The notes beneath the pieces are model-generated. The model was given only the letters and a program-made list of their open reading frames with translations. It had not been told where the DNA came from and did not search any database. A stretch of 39,911 nt of DNA. Origin: Curtobacterium sp. HSID17257. GTDB lineage: Bacteria > Actinomycetota > Actinomycetes > Actinomycetales > Microbacteriaceae. This document shows, piece by piece, positions 25,312 to 33,237 of the stretch. The DNA lies in the NCBI RefSeq assembly GCF_003989515.1, contig NZ_RBLU01000022.1, forward strand, positions 1 through 39,911. Reading direction: 5' to 3'. Each line of letters opens with the position of its first letter. The stretch's first letter is position 1. The position numbers were made by a program, and so were the translations under genes.

Positions 25312-26663
25312 CACAGCCCTCCGTTCTTCTGGCGGTCGAGCGTTGCCTGGGCGTCCCGCTGCGCCGCGGCGAGGCGCTTCCGGAGCTGGTCGTCGCTGAC
25401 CTCGCCGCTCTTCAGCGACGGGATCGACTGCACGACGACGTCGACGAGCGAGAGCTGCACGTCCGACCACGCGCCGGTGAAGGCGGTGGGCTTCGACAGT
25501 TCGCCGGCGCGGACGATGGGTGCGAGGTCGGGGTTCTGCTCGGCGATGCGGTCCGCCGCGACGGTGTTCGTCGGCAGTTGTCCGAAGAGCTCGAAGTACC
25601 GTTCCTGCGCCTCGGGCGACGAAACCTGCTTGACGAAGTCGAACGACAGGTCCTGCTTCGAGCCGTAGTCGGCGACGACGAGGTTGTCACCGGACAGGAT
25701 GCTCGCCGCCTCGATGCCGTCGGCGGGACGCTCGGTCGCGCCCGGTGGCACGGTCGGCAGCAGGGCGTACTCGTACTTGCCGTCGACGGCGGAGCCCTTC
25801 AGCGAGTTGAGGGACGTCGTCGTGGTCATCGGGAAGAACGCGGCCTTGCCGTCGGCGAACTGCGCGAGGGCCTGCGGGTTGTTCCACCCGATCGCCGCGG
25901 GGTCGACCACGCCGTCCTTCGTCACCCAGTCGAAGTAGGTGCGGTAGGCCTGCTCGACCGCGGGGGCGTCGATCTCTGCCGTCCCGCCGTCGACGATCGT
26001 GTTGCCGGCGTTCTGCGCCATGCCCCACACGAACTTCCACGGGTCGAAGCCGTCCGCATAGGCGACGGCCATGCCGTGGACGCCGTCCCCGGTGGTCTTC
26101 CTGGCGTCCTCGGTGAGCTCGTCCCAGGTGGTCGGCAGGTCCGTGATCCCGGCGCGCGCGAGGAGCTCGGTGTTCACGGCCATGACGAACGGCCGACTGG
26201 CGAACGGGATGCCGATCTGCTTCGACGTGCTCGGACCGGAGATGCCGAGCGAGGCCGGCGCGAACTGGTCCTTACCGCCGACGGCGTCCCACTGCTCCGG
26301 CCCCATCTCGACGAACGCGCCGGTGGCGTAGGCCGTGGGGGTGAACGTCGTGCCGATCGCGTACACGTCCGGACCCTGCCCGGAGATGACGCTCGTCTGG
26401 ATCGCGGTGAGCTCCTCCTGCGGGGTCGAGTACGTCTCCCACTGGATGTCGGCGCCCGTGGTGCGCTTGAACTCGGCGGCGGTCTCCCGCTGCCACTGCG
26501 CGCGCTCCTTCGGGTAGGTCGTGTCCGCGCCCATCATCACGCGGAGGGTGTCCGGGTCGTCGCCGCTGCCGTCGACGATCGCGCAGCCCTGCAGCGAGAG
26601 GGCGGCGACGGCGACGACGGCGGCACCGACCAGGACGCGGGTCCTGCGTCTTCCTGTGCTCAT
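25311..26663 (-). CDS. Extracellular sugar-binding lipoprotein (ABC importer)
   Basis: This 450-residue solute-binding protein of the CUT1 family is anchored to the outer face of the membrane. The signal peptide ends in a lipobox SLQGC, with Cys27 as the lipidated residue. The mature chain has the two-lobed pattern of family 1 binding proteins, including FKRTTGADIQWETY, FASRPFVMAVNTELLARAG and PTTWDELTEDARK. An AGGAGG box lies 10 nt before ATG. It is the first gene of the leftward operon. The ligand is probably a glucuronic-acid-containing sugar or glucuronide, inferred only from the enzymes downstream. Confidence 0.92.
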   Translation of the reverse strand: MSTGRRRTRVLVGAAVVAVAALSLQGCAIVDGSGDDPDTLRVMMGADTTYPKERAQWQRETAAEFKRTTGADIQWETYSTPQEELTAIQTSVISGQGPDVYAIGTTFTPTAYATGAFVEMGPEQWDAVGGKDQFAPASLGISGPSTSKQIGIPFASRPFVMAVNTELLARAGITDLPTTWDELTEDARKTTGDGVHGMAVAYADGFDPWKFVWGMAQNAGNTIVDGGTAEIDAPAVEQAYRTYFDWVTKDGVVDPAAIGWNNPQALAQFADGKAAFFPMTTTTSLNSLKGSAVDGKYEYALLPTVPPGATERPADGIEAASILSGDNLVVADYGSKQDLSFDFVKQVSSPEAQERYFELFGQLPTNTVAADRIAEQNPDLAPIVRAGELSKPTAFTGAWSDVQLSLVDVVVQSIPSLKSGEVSDDQLRKRLAAAQRDAQATLDRQKNGGL

Positions 26664-26689
26664 GCGGGGGTGTCCTCCTCGACATCTCC

Positions 26690-26800
26690 CCCGGGCGACG
26701 GTGCCCGGGACGGCGGCTGCGCTGCCGACGTGCCACCACTGTCCCGTCCGTGGCAACAACCGGCAACCGGTTGCCACTTGTTGCCAAGGCGGCCTAGCTT
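26690..26800. promoter_or_regulatory. Divergent promoter with nested LacI-type operator
   Basis: GGCAACC|GGTTGCC (26762–26775) is a perfect 14-bp palindrome with the central CpG typical of LacI operators. TGGCAACAA (26751–26759) and TTGTTGCCA (26778–26786) form an outer inverted repeat on exactly the same centre (26768/26769). TTGCCA (26771–26776) can serve as the lacI -35, with TAGCTT (26795–26800) as -10 after 18 bp, so the operator covers the promoter. The lacI GTG follows 6 nt after the -10. On the other side CCCGGGC/GCCCGGG (26690–26696 and 26703–26709) forms a hairpin in the leader of the binding-protein gene. No convincing leftward -10 is seen. Confidence 0.8.
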
Positions 26801-26806
26801 CGCCTC

Positions 26807-27847
26807 GTGAGCAGCGCAGACACGGACACCTCGCGGCGGGTGACCATCCGGGACATCGCCGATGCGACCGGGGTCGCCCCGTCCACGGTGTCCCGCGCGC
26901 TCTCGCTGCCCGACCGGGTGAACCGCGACACGCAGCAGCGGATCCAGCAGGCCGCCCGCGAGCTCGGCTACGTCGCGAACTCGCAGGCCCGGGCACTGAC
27001 CTCGGGTCGGACCCGGGCGGTCGCCGTCCTGGTGTCGGACATCACGAACCCGTTCTACTTCGACGTCATCCGGGGCACGCAGCACCAGCTCTCCGCCGCC
27101 GGGTGGACGCAGCTGCTCGTCGACACCGAGGAGTCCGCCGAGGCCGAGGTCGCAGCGCTGAGCGCCGTCGCCGGCAAGGCCGACGGTGCCGTGCTCACCG
27201 CGTCCCGTCTGTCCGACGCACAGATCGCCCGGTTCGCCGAGCGCACGCCGCTCGTCGTCGTGAACCGGCGCCCGGCCGGGGTGCCGTCGGTGCTCATCGA
27301 CACCCCAGGCGGGGTCGAGCAGGCCGTGCAGCACCTCGTCTCCCTCGGCCACCGGGACGTGCTCTACGTCGCGGGTCCGGACAGCTCGTGGTCGAACGAG
27401 CGGCGGTGGCGGGCGCTCGTCCGCGTCGCGAAGCGCCTAGGGGTGCGGGTGGCGAGGATCGGTCCGCACGCGCCGTTCGTGGACTCGGGAGCAGCGGCCG
27501 CCGACGCCGCCGTGCACGCCGGAGCCACCGCGTGCATCGCGTTCAACGACCTCATCGCGATCGGGATGCTCACCCGGTTCCGCGAACGGGGTGTCCGGGT
27601 GCCGGAGGACGTGAGCGTCGTCGGCTGCGACGACATCTTCGGAGCCGACTTCTGCAACCCGCCGCTGACCACGATGACCTCGCCGATCGAACGCGCCGGT
27701 CGGGTGGCGATCCGGATGCTGCTCGGACGGCTCGACGCGCTGCCCGCCGACGAGCTGCCGGGTGAGCACCAGTCGGGGGCCGTCGCGCTGCCCACCCACC
27801 TGACCGTCCGCGAGTCCACGGGACCGGCTCCGGCGCGGCCCCGCTGA
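26807..27847 (+). CDS. LacI family transcriptional regulator of hexuronate genes
   Basis: This 346-residue repressor has an N-terminal helix-turn-helix (VTIRDIADATGVAPSTVSRAL, residues 12–32) and the hinge region (GYVANSQARALTSGRT). A periplasmic-binding-type sugar domain follows (VLVSDITNPFYFDVIRG onward). VPEDVSVVGCDDIF and the TTM-SPIE block near the C-terminus are typical. The start is GTG at 26807. The -10 hexamer ends 6 nt before it and no ribosome binding site is present, so the mRNA is probably leaderless. It is divergent from the transporter operon and followed by uxaC. It likely represses both directions, including itself; the inducer is probably a hexuronate or a product of the pathway. 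Confidence 0.92.
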   Translation: MSSADTDTSRRVTIRDIADATGVAPSTVSRALSLPDRVNRDTQQRIQQAARELGYVANSQARALTSGRTRAVAVLVSDITNPFYFDVIRGTQHQLSAAGWTQLLVDTEESAEAEVAALSAVAGKADGAVLTASRLSDAQIARFAERTPLVVVNRRPAGVPSVLIDTPGGVEQAVQHLVSLGHRDVLYVAGPDSSWSNERRWRALVRVAKRLGVRVARIGPHAPFVDSGAAAADAAVHAGATACIAFNDLIAIGMLTRFRERGVRVPEDVSVVGCDDIFGADFCNPPLTTMTSPIERAGRVAIRMLLGRLDALPADELPGEHQSGAVALPTHLTVRESTGPAPARPR

Positions 27848-27897
27848 CCGGCGCTGTGCGCTCTGCGCTCTGCGTCCCGCGCGCGCTCGTCCGCATC

Positions 27898-27957
27898 CGA
27901 CCCCGCCCGCCCCGTCCCGCCCGTTCCGCCCCGTCCCGCCCGTCCGTCCGTCCGTCC
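27898..27957 (+). repeat. C-rich low-complexity leader with CGTC repeats before uxaC
   Basis: This stretch consists of CCCGCCC, CCCGTCCCGCC and related words and ends in four direct copies of CGTC (27941–27957). It is followed at once by the GAAGGAG ribosome binding site of uxaC. It is G-poor on the message strand and should be unstructured. Confidence 0.6.
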
Positions 27958-27970
27958 GAAGGAGCCGATG

Positions 27971-29410
27971 ATGTCCTCCACCAGCACCACCACGCCGCTC
28001 GCACCCCACCCCGACCGGCTGTTCCCGGCGGACCCCGGCGCCCGCGCCGTCGCTCGGACCGTGTACGACGCGGTCCGCGACCTGCCGATCATCTCCCCGC
28101 ACGGACACGTCGACGCGTCCCTCATCGCCGACGACCAGCCGTTCCCCGACCCTGCGACGCTGCTGGTCACGCCCGACCACTACGTCCTGCGCCTGCTGCA
28201 CGCGAACGGCGTCGGGCTGCAGGACCTGGGACGCCCCGACCGGTCGGGCACGCACCCGCTCCCCGACGGTCGGGAGGTCTGGCGCCGGCTCGCCGAGCAC
28301 TGGGACGACTTCGTCGGCACGCCGGTCCGCTACTGGTTCGAGACGGAGCTGCACGACGTCTTCGGCCTGACCGAGCAGCCGTCGGCCGGGAACGCCGACG
28401 AGCAGTACGACCGCATCGCCGCGGCACTGGCGACCCCCGCACTCCGCCCCCGAGCCCTCTTCGACGCCTTCGGCATCGAGGTGCTCGCGACCACCGACGG
28501 TCCCGCCGACGACCTCGCCGCGCACGCGCGGCTCGCCGCCGACCCGTCCTTCACGGGTCGGGTGCTCCCCACCTTCCGCGCGGACGCCGTGTTCGACCCG
28601 TCGCGCTCGGACTGGAGGCACGTGGTCACGTCGATCGGCGAGGCGTCCGGCATCGACACGGGCACGCACGACGGGCTCCTGGCGGCCCTGCGGGACCGGC
28701 GCCGGTACTTCATCGAGCACGGTGCGACGGCGACCGACACCGGTGTGCTCGACGCGGGGTCCACCCCGCTGTCCGCGACGGAGCGCGCGCGCATCCACGC
28801 GGCGGCGATGCGGGGGCCGTCGGAGGTCACCCCCGACGAGGCCGTCGCCTACCGCCACGACATGCTCTTCCGGTGGGCCGAGATGAGCGTCGAGGACGGC
28901 CTCGTCATGCAGCTGCACCCGGGCGTGCTCCGGAACCACCACACGCCGACCCTCGAGCGCTTCGGCCCGGACACCGGACACGACCTGCCGGCCGTCGGCG
29001 CGTTCACGGAGCCGCTCCGTCCACTGCTCGAGGCCTTCGGGACCGCACCGGGCTTCCACCTCGTGCTCTTCACGGTGGACGAGACCGTCTTCTCGCGGGA
29101 GATCGGGCCGCTCGCCGGCTTCTACCCGGCCGTGTACGCGGGAGCCCCGTGGTGGTTCATCGACACCCCCGCCGCCATGGGGCGCTACCGGGCGGCGGTC
29201 ACCGACTCGGCCGGGTTCACGAAGACCTCCGGGTTCATCGACGACACCCGGGCCTACTGCTCGATCCCGGCGCGGCACGACATGGCCCGGCGGGCGGACG
29301 CGGCGTACCTGGCATCGCTCGTGGTGACGCACCAGCTCGCCGAGGAGGACGCGGTGCACACGGCACACCGGATCGTGTCGGACATCCCGCGGGCGACGTT
29401 CAAGCTCTGA
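27971..29410 (+). CDS. uxaC: Glucuronate isomerase
   Basis: This 479-residue amidohydrolase-fold enzyme converts D-glucuronate to D-fructuronate (or galacturonate to tagaturonate). The metal-binding HGHVD motif lies at residues 44–48 after LPIISP. Other family blocks are VTPDHYVLRLLHANG, FGIEVLATTDGPADDL, VMQLHPGVLRNHH and the terminal GAPWWFIDTPAAMGRYR and SGFIDDTRAYCSIPARHD. Two ATG codons lie in tandem (27968 and 27971); the second is better spaced, 6 nt from GGAG. It lies downstream of lacI, probably in one transcript. Its product feeds the reductase and dehydratase encoded on the other strand. Confidence 0.95.
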   Translation: MSSTSTTTPLAPHPDRLFPADPGARAVARTVYDAVRDLPIISPHGHVDASLIADDQPFPDPATLLVTPDHYVLRLLHANGVGLQDLGRPDRSGTHPLPDGREVWRRLAEHWDDFVGTPVRYWFETELHDVFGLTEQPSAGNADEQYDRIAAALATPALRPRALFDAFGIEVLATTDGPADDLAAHARLAADPSFTGRVLPTFRADAVFDPSRSDWRHVVTSIGEASGIDTGTHDGLLAALRDRRRYFIEHGATATDTGVLDAGSTPLSATERARIHAAAMRGPSEVTPDEAVAYRHDMLFRWAEMSVEDGLVMQLHPGVLRNHHTPTLERFGPDTGHDLPAVGAFTEPLRPLLEAFGTAPGFHLVLFTVDETVFSREIGPLAGFYPAVYAGAPWWFIDTPAAMGRYRAAVTDSAGFTKTSGFIDDTRAYCSIPARHDMARRADAAYLASLVVTHQLAEEDAVHTAHRIVSDIPRATFKL

Positions 29411-29509
29411 ACGGCACGCCGTACATGTGACATGCAGAGTGTTCGGCACTGCGGTCCTCGTCGGCTCAGGGTAGGGCGTCCGTCCGTCCCGATCCGACCG
29501 AGGAGCGCC

Positions 29510-32500
29510 ATGTCTCGTCGTCCGTCGTCCGAACGTCCACCCTCGCCCGCTCGATGCGGCCGGCCTGTCGGTCCCCCGCCGTCCGGGCGCGCGATCTGGG
29601 CGCTGGGGACGGTGGCGCTGGCGGTCCCCGCCGTCCTGCTCGGGCCGAGCGGGGCTGCTGCTGCCGCACTCGCGCCCGAGGCGGTGGTCGGCCTGGCCGT
29701 GGAGGTCGCCGCCGACGGCCGCGGTCCGTTCACGCCCGAGGACGGCCCCGGAGCCGACCGAGGTCCCGCGAACGGTGTCGTCCGGACCCGTGACGCCGTG
29801 ACCTACCGGGTCACCGTGAGCGCGGGCGACGGAACCGCTCACCACGAGCGGTTCGTGCTCGACGCCCCGACGGGCACGAGCTGGGCGGGCGTACCGCTCG
29901 CGTGCACCGGAGCCGGTTCCGTGGTGGAGGGCCAGCGGCTCACCTGCGACCTCGGCGACGTCCCCTCGGGGCACGCGGTCGCCGTGCCCGCCGTGCTCGA
30001 CGTGTCCGGGGACCTGCAGGACGGCGACCGCATCGCCGTGATCGGCACCGCCTCGGCCGACGACGCCGAACCGACCGCACCGGTCACCTCGGCGACGACC
30101 GTCGTGTCCGCCGCGCCGCGGTACAACCTCAGCAAGGCCGCGGTCGGCTCGACCCTGCGCACCGGAGTGCCTGGGCCGGACGCCACCCCCGGCGTCCAGT
30201 TGCGCTACCCGATCACGGTCGACTGGCAGTCCCCCGTCCCGGGGCAGGGCCTCCTCGGGTTCGAACGGAGCACGGGCGACATGCACTTCACCGACGACCT
30301 GTCCCACCTGCTCGGCGACCGGCCGTCGGGCGCGGTGCTCTGGAACGGCGGTCGACCCGCCTGTGGTCGGAACGGCGAGGACGGTGTGCAGTTCGGTGGC
30401 CTGCCCGGTGGCCGTGGCGGTGGTGACCGCGCCGTGGTCGACTCGGGCACCATCACGTGCACGCAGGCAGAGCCGGGCGGCGACGTCGACGTCACGATCG
30501 ACGGTGCCGTGACGGACGCTGCCCGTGTACCCGGGCGGAACATCGGCGGTGGCCCGATCAGCGGCGGCGCGAAGCCGTACGTCGTGAGCGGGTGGATCTC
30601 ACTGTGGATGCCCACCCCGGAGGCGCCGACGTCCGTCGAGTCGGTGAACACCTTCACGCCGCTGCAGACGACGTCGGTCAGCGGGACGCCGAACTTCCCC
30701 GGCGGAACGGAGCCGACGGCCGACAACAGCGCGCGGCGGAACCTCGTCGAGCTCGGACCGGGCAGCGCGGCGAAGCGACTCTGGCGTCTCGACAGCGACG
30801 GGATCGGCGTGATCGCGGGATCGGCGAAGGACGGCGACCCCTGGGCCACCCCCGGCACCCGGCTCCGCAGTGACGTCACGATGTCGAACCCGGGGCTCGC
30901 CGCCTTCCGCAACGCGGCCCTCTGCGACACGTTCGACCGCCGGACGCAGCGTCTGACGGCCGTCGGCGGGCGGGCGCCCGCGTGGACGAGCGGCTTCGAG
31001 CACGCCCGGGTGCAGTACGCCGCCGACGACACGGCATCGCCGGCGGCGGGCCAGGTCCACACGTGCGACGACGGCGACGGTCCCTGGTACGACGATCCGG
31101 AGGACGTCCCCGGCGGAGCTGCGGCGGTCGGGGCGGTCCGTGTCGTCGGTGACCTGCCCGGCGGAACGTACGGTGGCCTGTTCTCCACCGTGACGACGCA
31201 GCGAGTCCCCGACGGCACCCGCGCCCGCGACTTCGGCCACGCCCGCTTCGGTGACCACCTCCCCGCCTGGGTGCACGACCAGCAGGACCCCGACCTCGCT
31301 GCGGGCGGGCTGGCCGACAGCGTCGTGCTCACCGAGGACCTGGTCCGCGTCGGCAAGGTGGTCGTCGACCCCGGGCACGACGCCGCGGACACCCCGGACC
31401 AGACGAGCTCGGTCGCACCGGGCAACACCGTCGACTACGCGCTCCGGCCGACCCTGACGAACGGCTTCGCCGACGGACGCCCCACCGACGTCACCGTCCG
31501 TGACGTCCTGCCCGCGCACACCTCGTACGTCGAGGACAGTGCGTCGAGGACCCCCGATGTCGACACGGTGCCGGGTGCCGACGGCCAGGAGCACCAGCGT
31601 CTGACCTGGACGCTGCACGACGTGGAGCCGAACAGCCGCATCACCCCGATCACCTACACCGCACGGGTCGACCGCTCGGCCCCGGCCGGGCGGATCGCCA
31701 ACACTGTGACGGTCGAGTCCCCGGCCGACCGGTCCGACGAAGGCTGGCGCACCGCGCAGCGCGGGCTGGAGGTCGTCACCACCGGCGGCGTCGGGGTCGA
31801 GAAGCGCACACCGGCACCCGTCGTCGTGACCGGCGACCACCCGGAGTGGGACCTCGAGGTCACGAACACCGACGACACCGCGATCAGCGGCCTCGACCTG
31901 ATCGACGTGCTCCCGCACCGTGGAGACGCACGGGGCTCGGACTTCCACGGCAGCGTCGGCCTCGCGGCGCCGGTCCCCACCGACCCCGCCCAGGACGAGG
32001 TCGTGCGCTACACCGACGCCGATCCCACCGAGGTCGCCATGGACGGTGCCGACCCGAGCAACCAGCCCGGCGGGGCGACCCGCTGGTGCACCGAGGACGA
32101 GTTCGGCGCGAGCGGTTGCCCGGCTGCACTCGCGCGGGTGACCGCCGTCCGGGTCGAACGGCAGACCCCGGTCCCGGCCGCCGACACCGTCACGTACCGG
32201 CTCACCCTCGCGACGAGCGGCGAACAGGACGGTGACCGCTACGTCAACCGGTTCGGGCTCCGGACGTCCGACCTGGCGCTGCCGGTGCAGTCGAACCCGT
32301 CGACCGTCCGGGTCGTCGCCGGCGCGATCGGCGACCGGGTGTGGGACGACCGGAACGACGACGGCCTGCAGGACGACGACGAGCCCGGCGTCCGGGGCGT
32401 CCCCGTCGCCCTGACCGGGACCGACGACCACGGTGACGAGGTCGAGCGGCGCACGACCACCGACGACCACGGCGGGTACCGGTTCGACGGGCTTCGGCCG

Positions 32501-32956
32501 GGCGACTACCGCGTGCGCTTCACGGCGCCCGACGGGACGCACTTCACGGTGGAACACGTCGGCGACGACCCCGCGGTCGACTCCGACGCCGCTCCGGACG
32601 GCCAGACCGCACCGGTCACGGTCGAGCGGGTCACGAGTACGACCGGCGCGCTCGAGGGCGTGCGCCGTGACACGACCGTCGATGCCGGCCTGGTCGCGGC
32701 GGATCCCGGTGGCGGGGGCGACGGGGACGGCGGTGGAGCACCCGGGGCGGGCGGCGGTTCCGGTGTCGGGGCGGACGACGGCGCGTCGAGCGAGGGTGGT
32801 CGCGACCGCGCCGGCGCTGTGCACGCCACCGCTGCCGGACGACTCGCGTTCACCGGGACGAGCATCGGTGCTGCAGTCGCGCTCGCGCTCGCGCTCCTCG
32901 TGCCGGGGGTGACCGTGCTCGCCGTCCGGCGTCGTTCCCGGCTGACGTCGGACTGA
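29510..32956 (+). CDS. Large surface protein: DUF11/SdrD_B-type domains, LAFTG sorting signal
   Basis: This 1148-residue cell-wall-anchored protein has a signal peptide (about residues 27–58) ending in GAAAAALAPE. A long N-terminal region of beta-rich sequence follows. The region around residues 620–790 (VSSVAPGNTVDYAL-like segment, DVTVRDVLPAHTSY) resembles DUF11/isopeptide-type repeats. An SdrD B-like domain covers residues ~938–1010 (IGDRVWDDRNDDGLQDDDE, GYRFDGLRPGDYRV), which normally binds calcium through its Asp cluster. A glycine-rich linker precedes LAFTG (residues 1112–1116), a hydrophobic helix and RRRSR. The start is placed at 29510, behind AGGAG. No sortase is nearby. Likely role is adhesion, which is inference. 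Confidence 0.85.
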   Translation: MSRRPSSERPPSPARCGRPVGPPPSGRAIWALGTVALAVPAVLLGPSGAAAAALAPEAVVGLAVEVAADGRGPFTPEDGPGADRGPANGVVRTRDAVTYRVTVSAGDGTAHHERFVLDAPTGTSWAGVPLACTGAGSVVEGQRLTCDLGDVPSGHAVAVPAVLDVSGDLQDGDRIAVIGTASADDAEPTAPVTSATTVVSAAPRYNLSKAAVGSTLRTGVPGPDATPGVQLRYPITVDWQSPVPGQGLLGFERSTGDMHFTDDLSHLLGDRPSGAVLWNGGRPACGRNGEDGVQFGGLPGGRGGGDRAVVDSGTITCTQAEPGGDVDVTIDGAVTDAARVPGRNIGGGPISGGAKPYVVSGWISLWMPTPEAPTSVESVNTFTPLQTTSVSGTPNFPGGTEPTADNSARRNLVELGPGSAAKRLWRLDSDGIGVIAGSAKDGDPWATPGTRLRSDVTMSNPGLAAFRNAALCDTFDRRTQRLTAVGGRAPAWTSGFEHARVQYAADDTASPAAGQVHTCDDGDGPWYDDPEDVPGGAAAVGAVRVVGDLPGGTYGGLFSTVTTQRVPDGTRARDFGHARFGDHLPAWVHDQQDPDLAAGGLADSVVLTEDLVRVGKVVVDPGHDAADTPDQTSSVAPGNTVDYALRPTLTNGFADGRPTDVTVRDVLPAHTSYVEDSASRTPDVDTVPGADGQEHQRLTWTLHDVEPNSRITPITYTARVDRSAPAGRIANTVTVESPADRSDEGWRTAQRGLEVVTTGGVGVEKRTPAPVVVTGDHPEWDLEVTNTDDTAISGLDLIDVLPHRGDARGSDFHGSVGLAAPVPTDPAQDEVVRYTDADPTEVAMDGADPSNQPGGATRWCTEDEFGASGCPAALARVTAVRVERQTPVPAADTVTYRLTLATSGEQDGDRYVNRFGLRTSDLALPVQSNPSTVRVVAGAIGDRVWDDRNDDGLQDDDEPGVRGVPVALTGTDDHGDEVERRTTTDDHGGYRFDGLRPGDYRVRFTAPDGTHFTVEHVGDDPAVDSDAAPDGQTAPVTVERVTSTTGALEGVRRDTTVDAGLVAADPGGGGDGDGGGAPGAGGGSGVGADDGASSEGGRDRAGAVHATAAGRLAFTGTSIGAAVALALALLVPGVTVLAVRRRSRLTSD

Positions 32957-32986
32957 TCCCCGGCTCCGTCCACCACGTTCCGTACG

Positions 32987-33022
32987 GCGGGGTCGGGTTG
33001 CCTCCTGGTGACCCGACCCCGC
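32987..33022 (+). terminator. Terminator of the surface protein gene
   Basis: A 12-bp perfect stem, GCGGGGTCGGGT (32987–32998) against ACCCGACCCCGC (33011–33022), has a 12-base loop and begins 30 bp past the stop codon. It also argues against starting the next gene at the ATG inside this hairpin (32998). Confidence 0.75.
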
Positions 33023-33036
33023 GATCTACACGACCG

Positions 33037-33080
33037 GAGGCCGCCGGCACGAGGACCGCCGACACGTGGACCGTCGACAA
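33037..33080. repeat. Three imperfect 14–15-bp tandem repeats
   Basis: GAGGCCGCCGGCAC, GAGGACCGCCGACAC and GTGGACCGTCGACAA follow one another directly. They lie between the terminator of the surface protein gene and the 14-bp array upstream of the methyltransferase gene. Confidence 0.5.
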
Positions 33081-33134
33081 GTCGACCGGACCAGCGGCGC
33101 GCGCCTCGGACCCGACGGAGCGGGTGCCCGGGGG

Positions 33135-33218
33135 CGGCAGGCCGGACGCGGCAGGGCGGACGCGGCAGGTCGGTGTTGGCAGGTCGGTGTCGGCAGGTCG
33201 GTGTCGGCAGGTCGGTGG
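33135..33218 (+). repeat. Six 14-bp tandem repeats upstream of the methyltransferase
   Basis: Six head-to-tail units of CGGCAGGTCGGTGT occupy 33135–33148, 33149–33162, 33163–33176, 33177–33190, 33191–33204 and 33205–33218. The last four are nearly identical; the first two read GGACG instead of GGTGT. The array ends 7 bp before the -10 box, so its last unit covers the -35 position. Confidence 0.85.
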
Positions 33219-33231
33219 CCGTCAGTACCGT
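33204..33231 (+). promoter_or_regulatory. Leaderless promoter of the methyltransferase gene
   Basis: TACCGT (33226–33231) lies 6 nt before the GTG start. TCGGCA (33204–33209), 16 bp upstream, is a weak -35 and is part of the last tandem repeat. No ribosome binding site precedes the start. Confidence 0.5.
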
Positions 33232-33237
33232 CGAGTC

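Noticed and set aside
27437..30307. A 956-residue open frame on the minus strand
   Set aside because: It is antisense to lacI, uxaC and the surface protein, rich in Arg, Gly and His, with no domain. It reflects GC-rich third positions of the real genes.
32998..33237. Upstream start of the methyltransferase at 32998
   Set aside because: The ATG lies inside a terminator hairpin, and the following 80 residues translate two tandem-repeat arrays.
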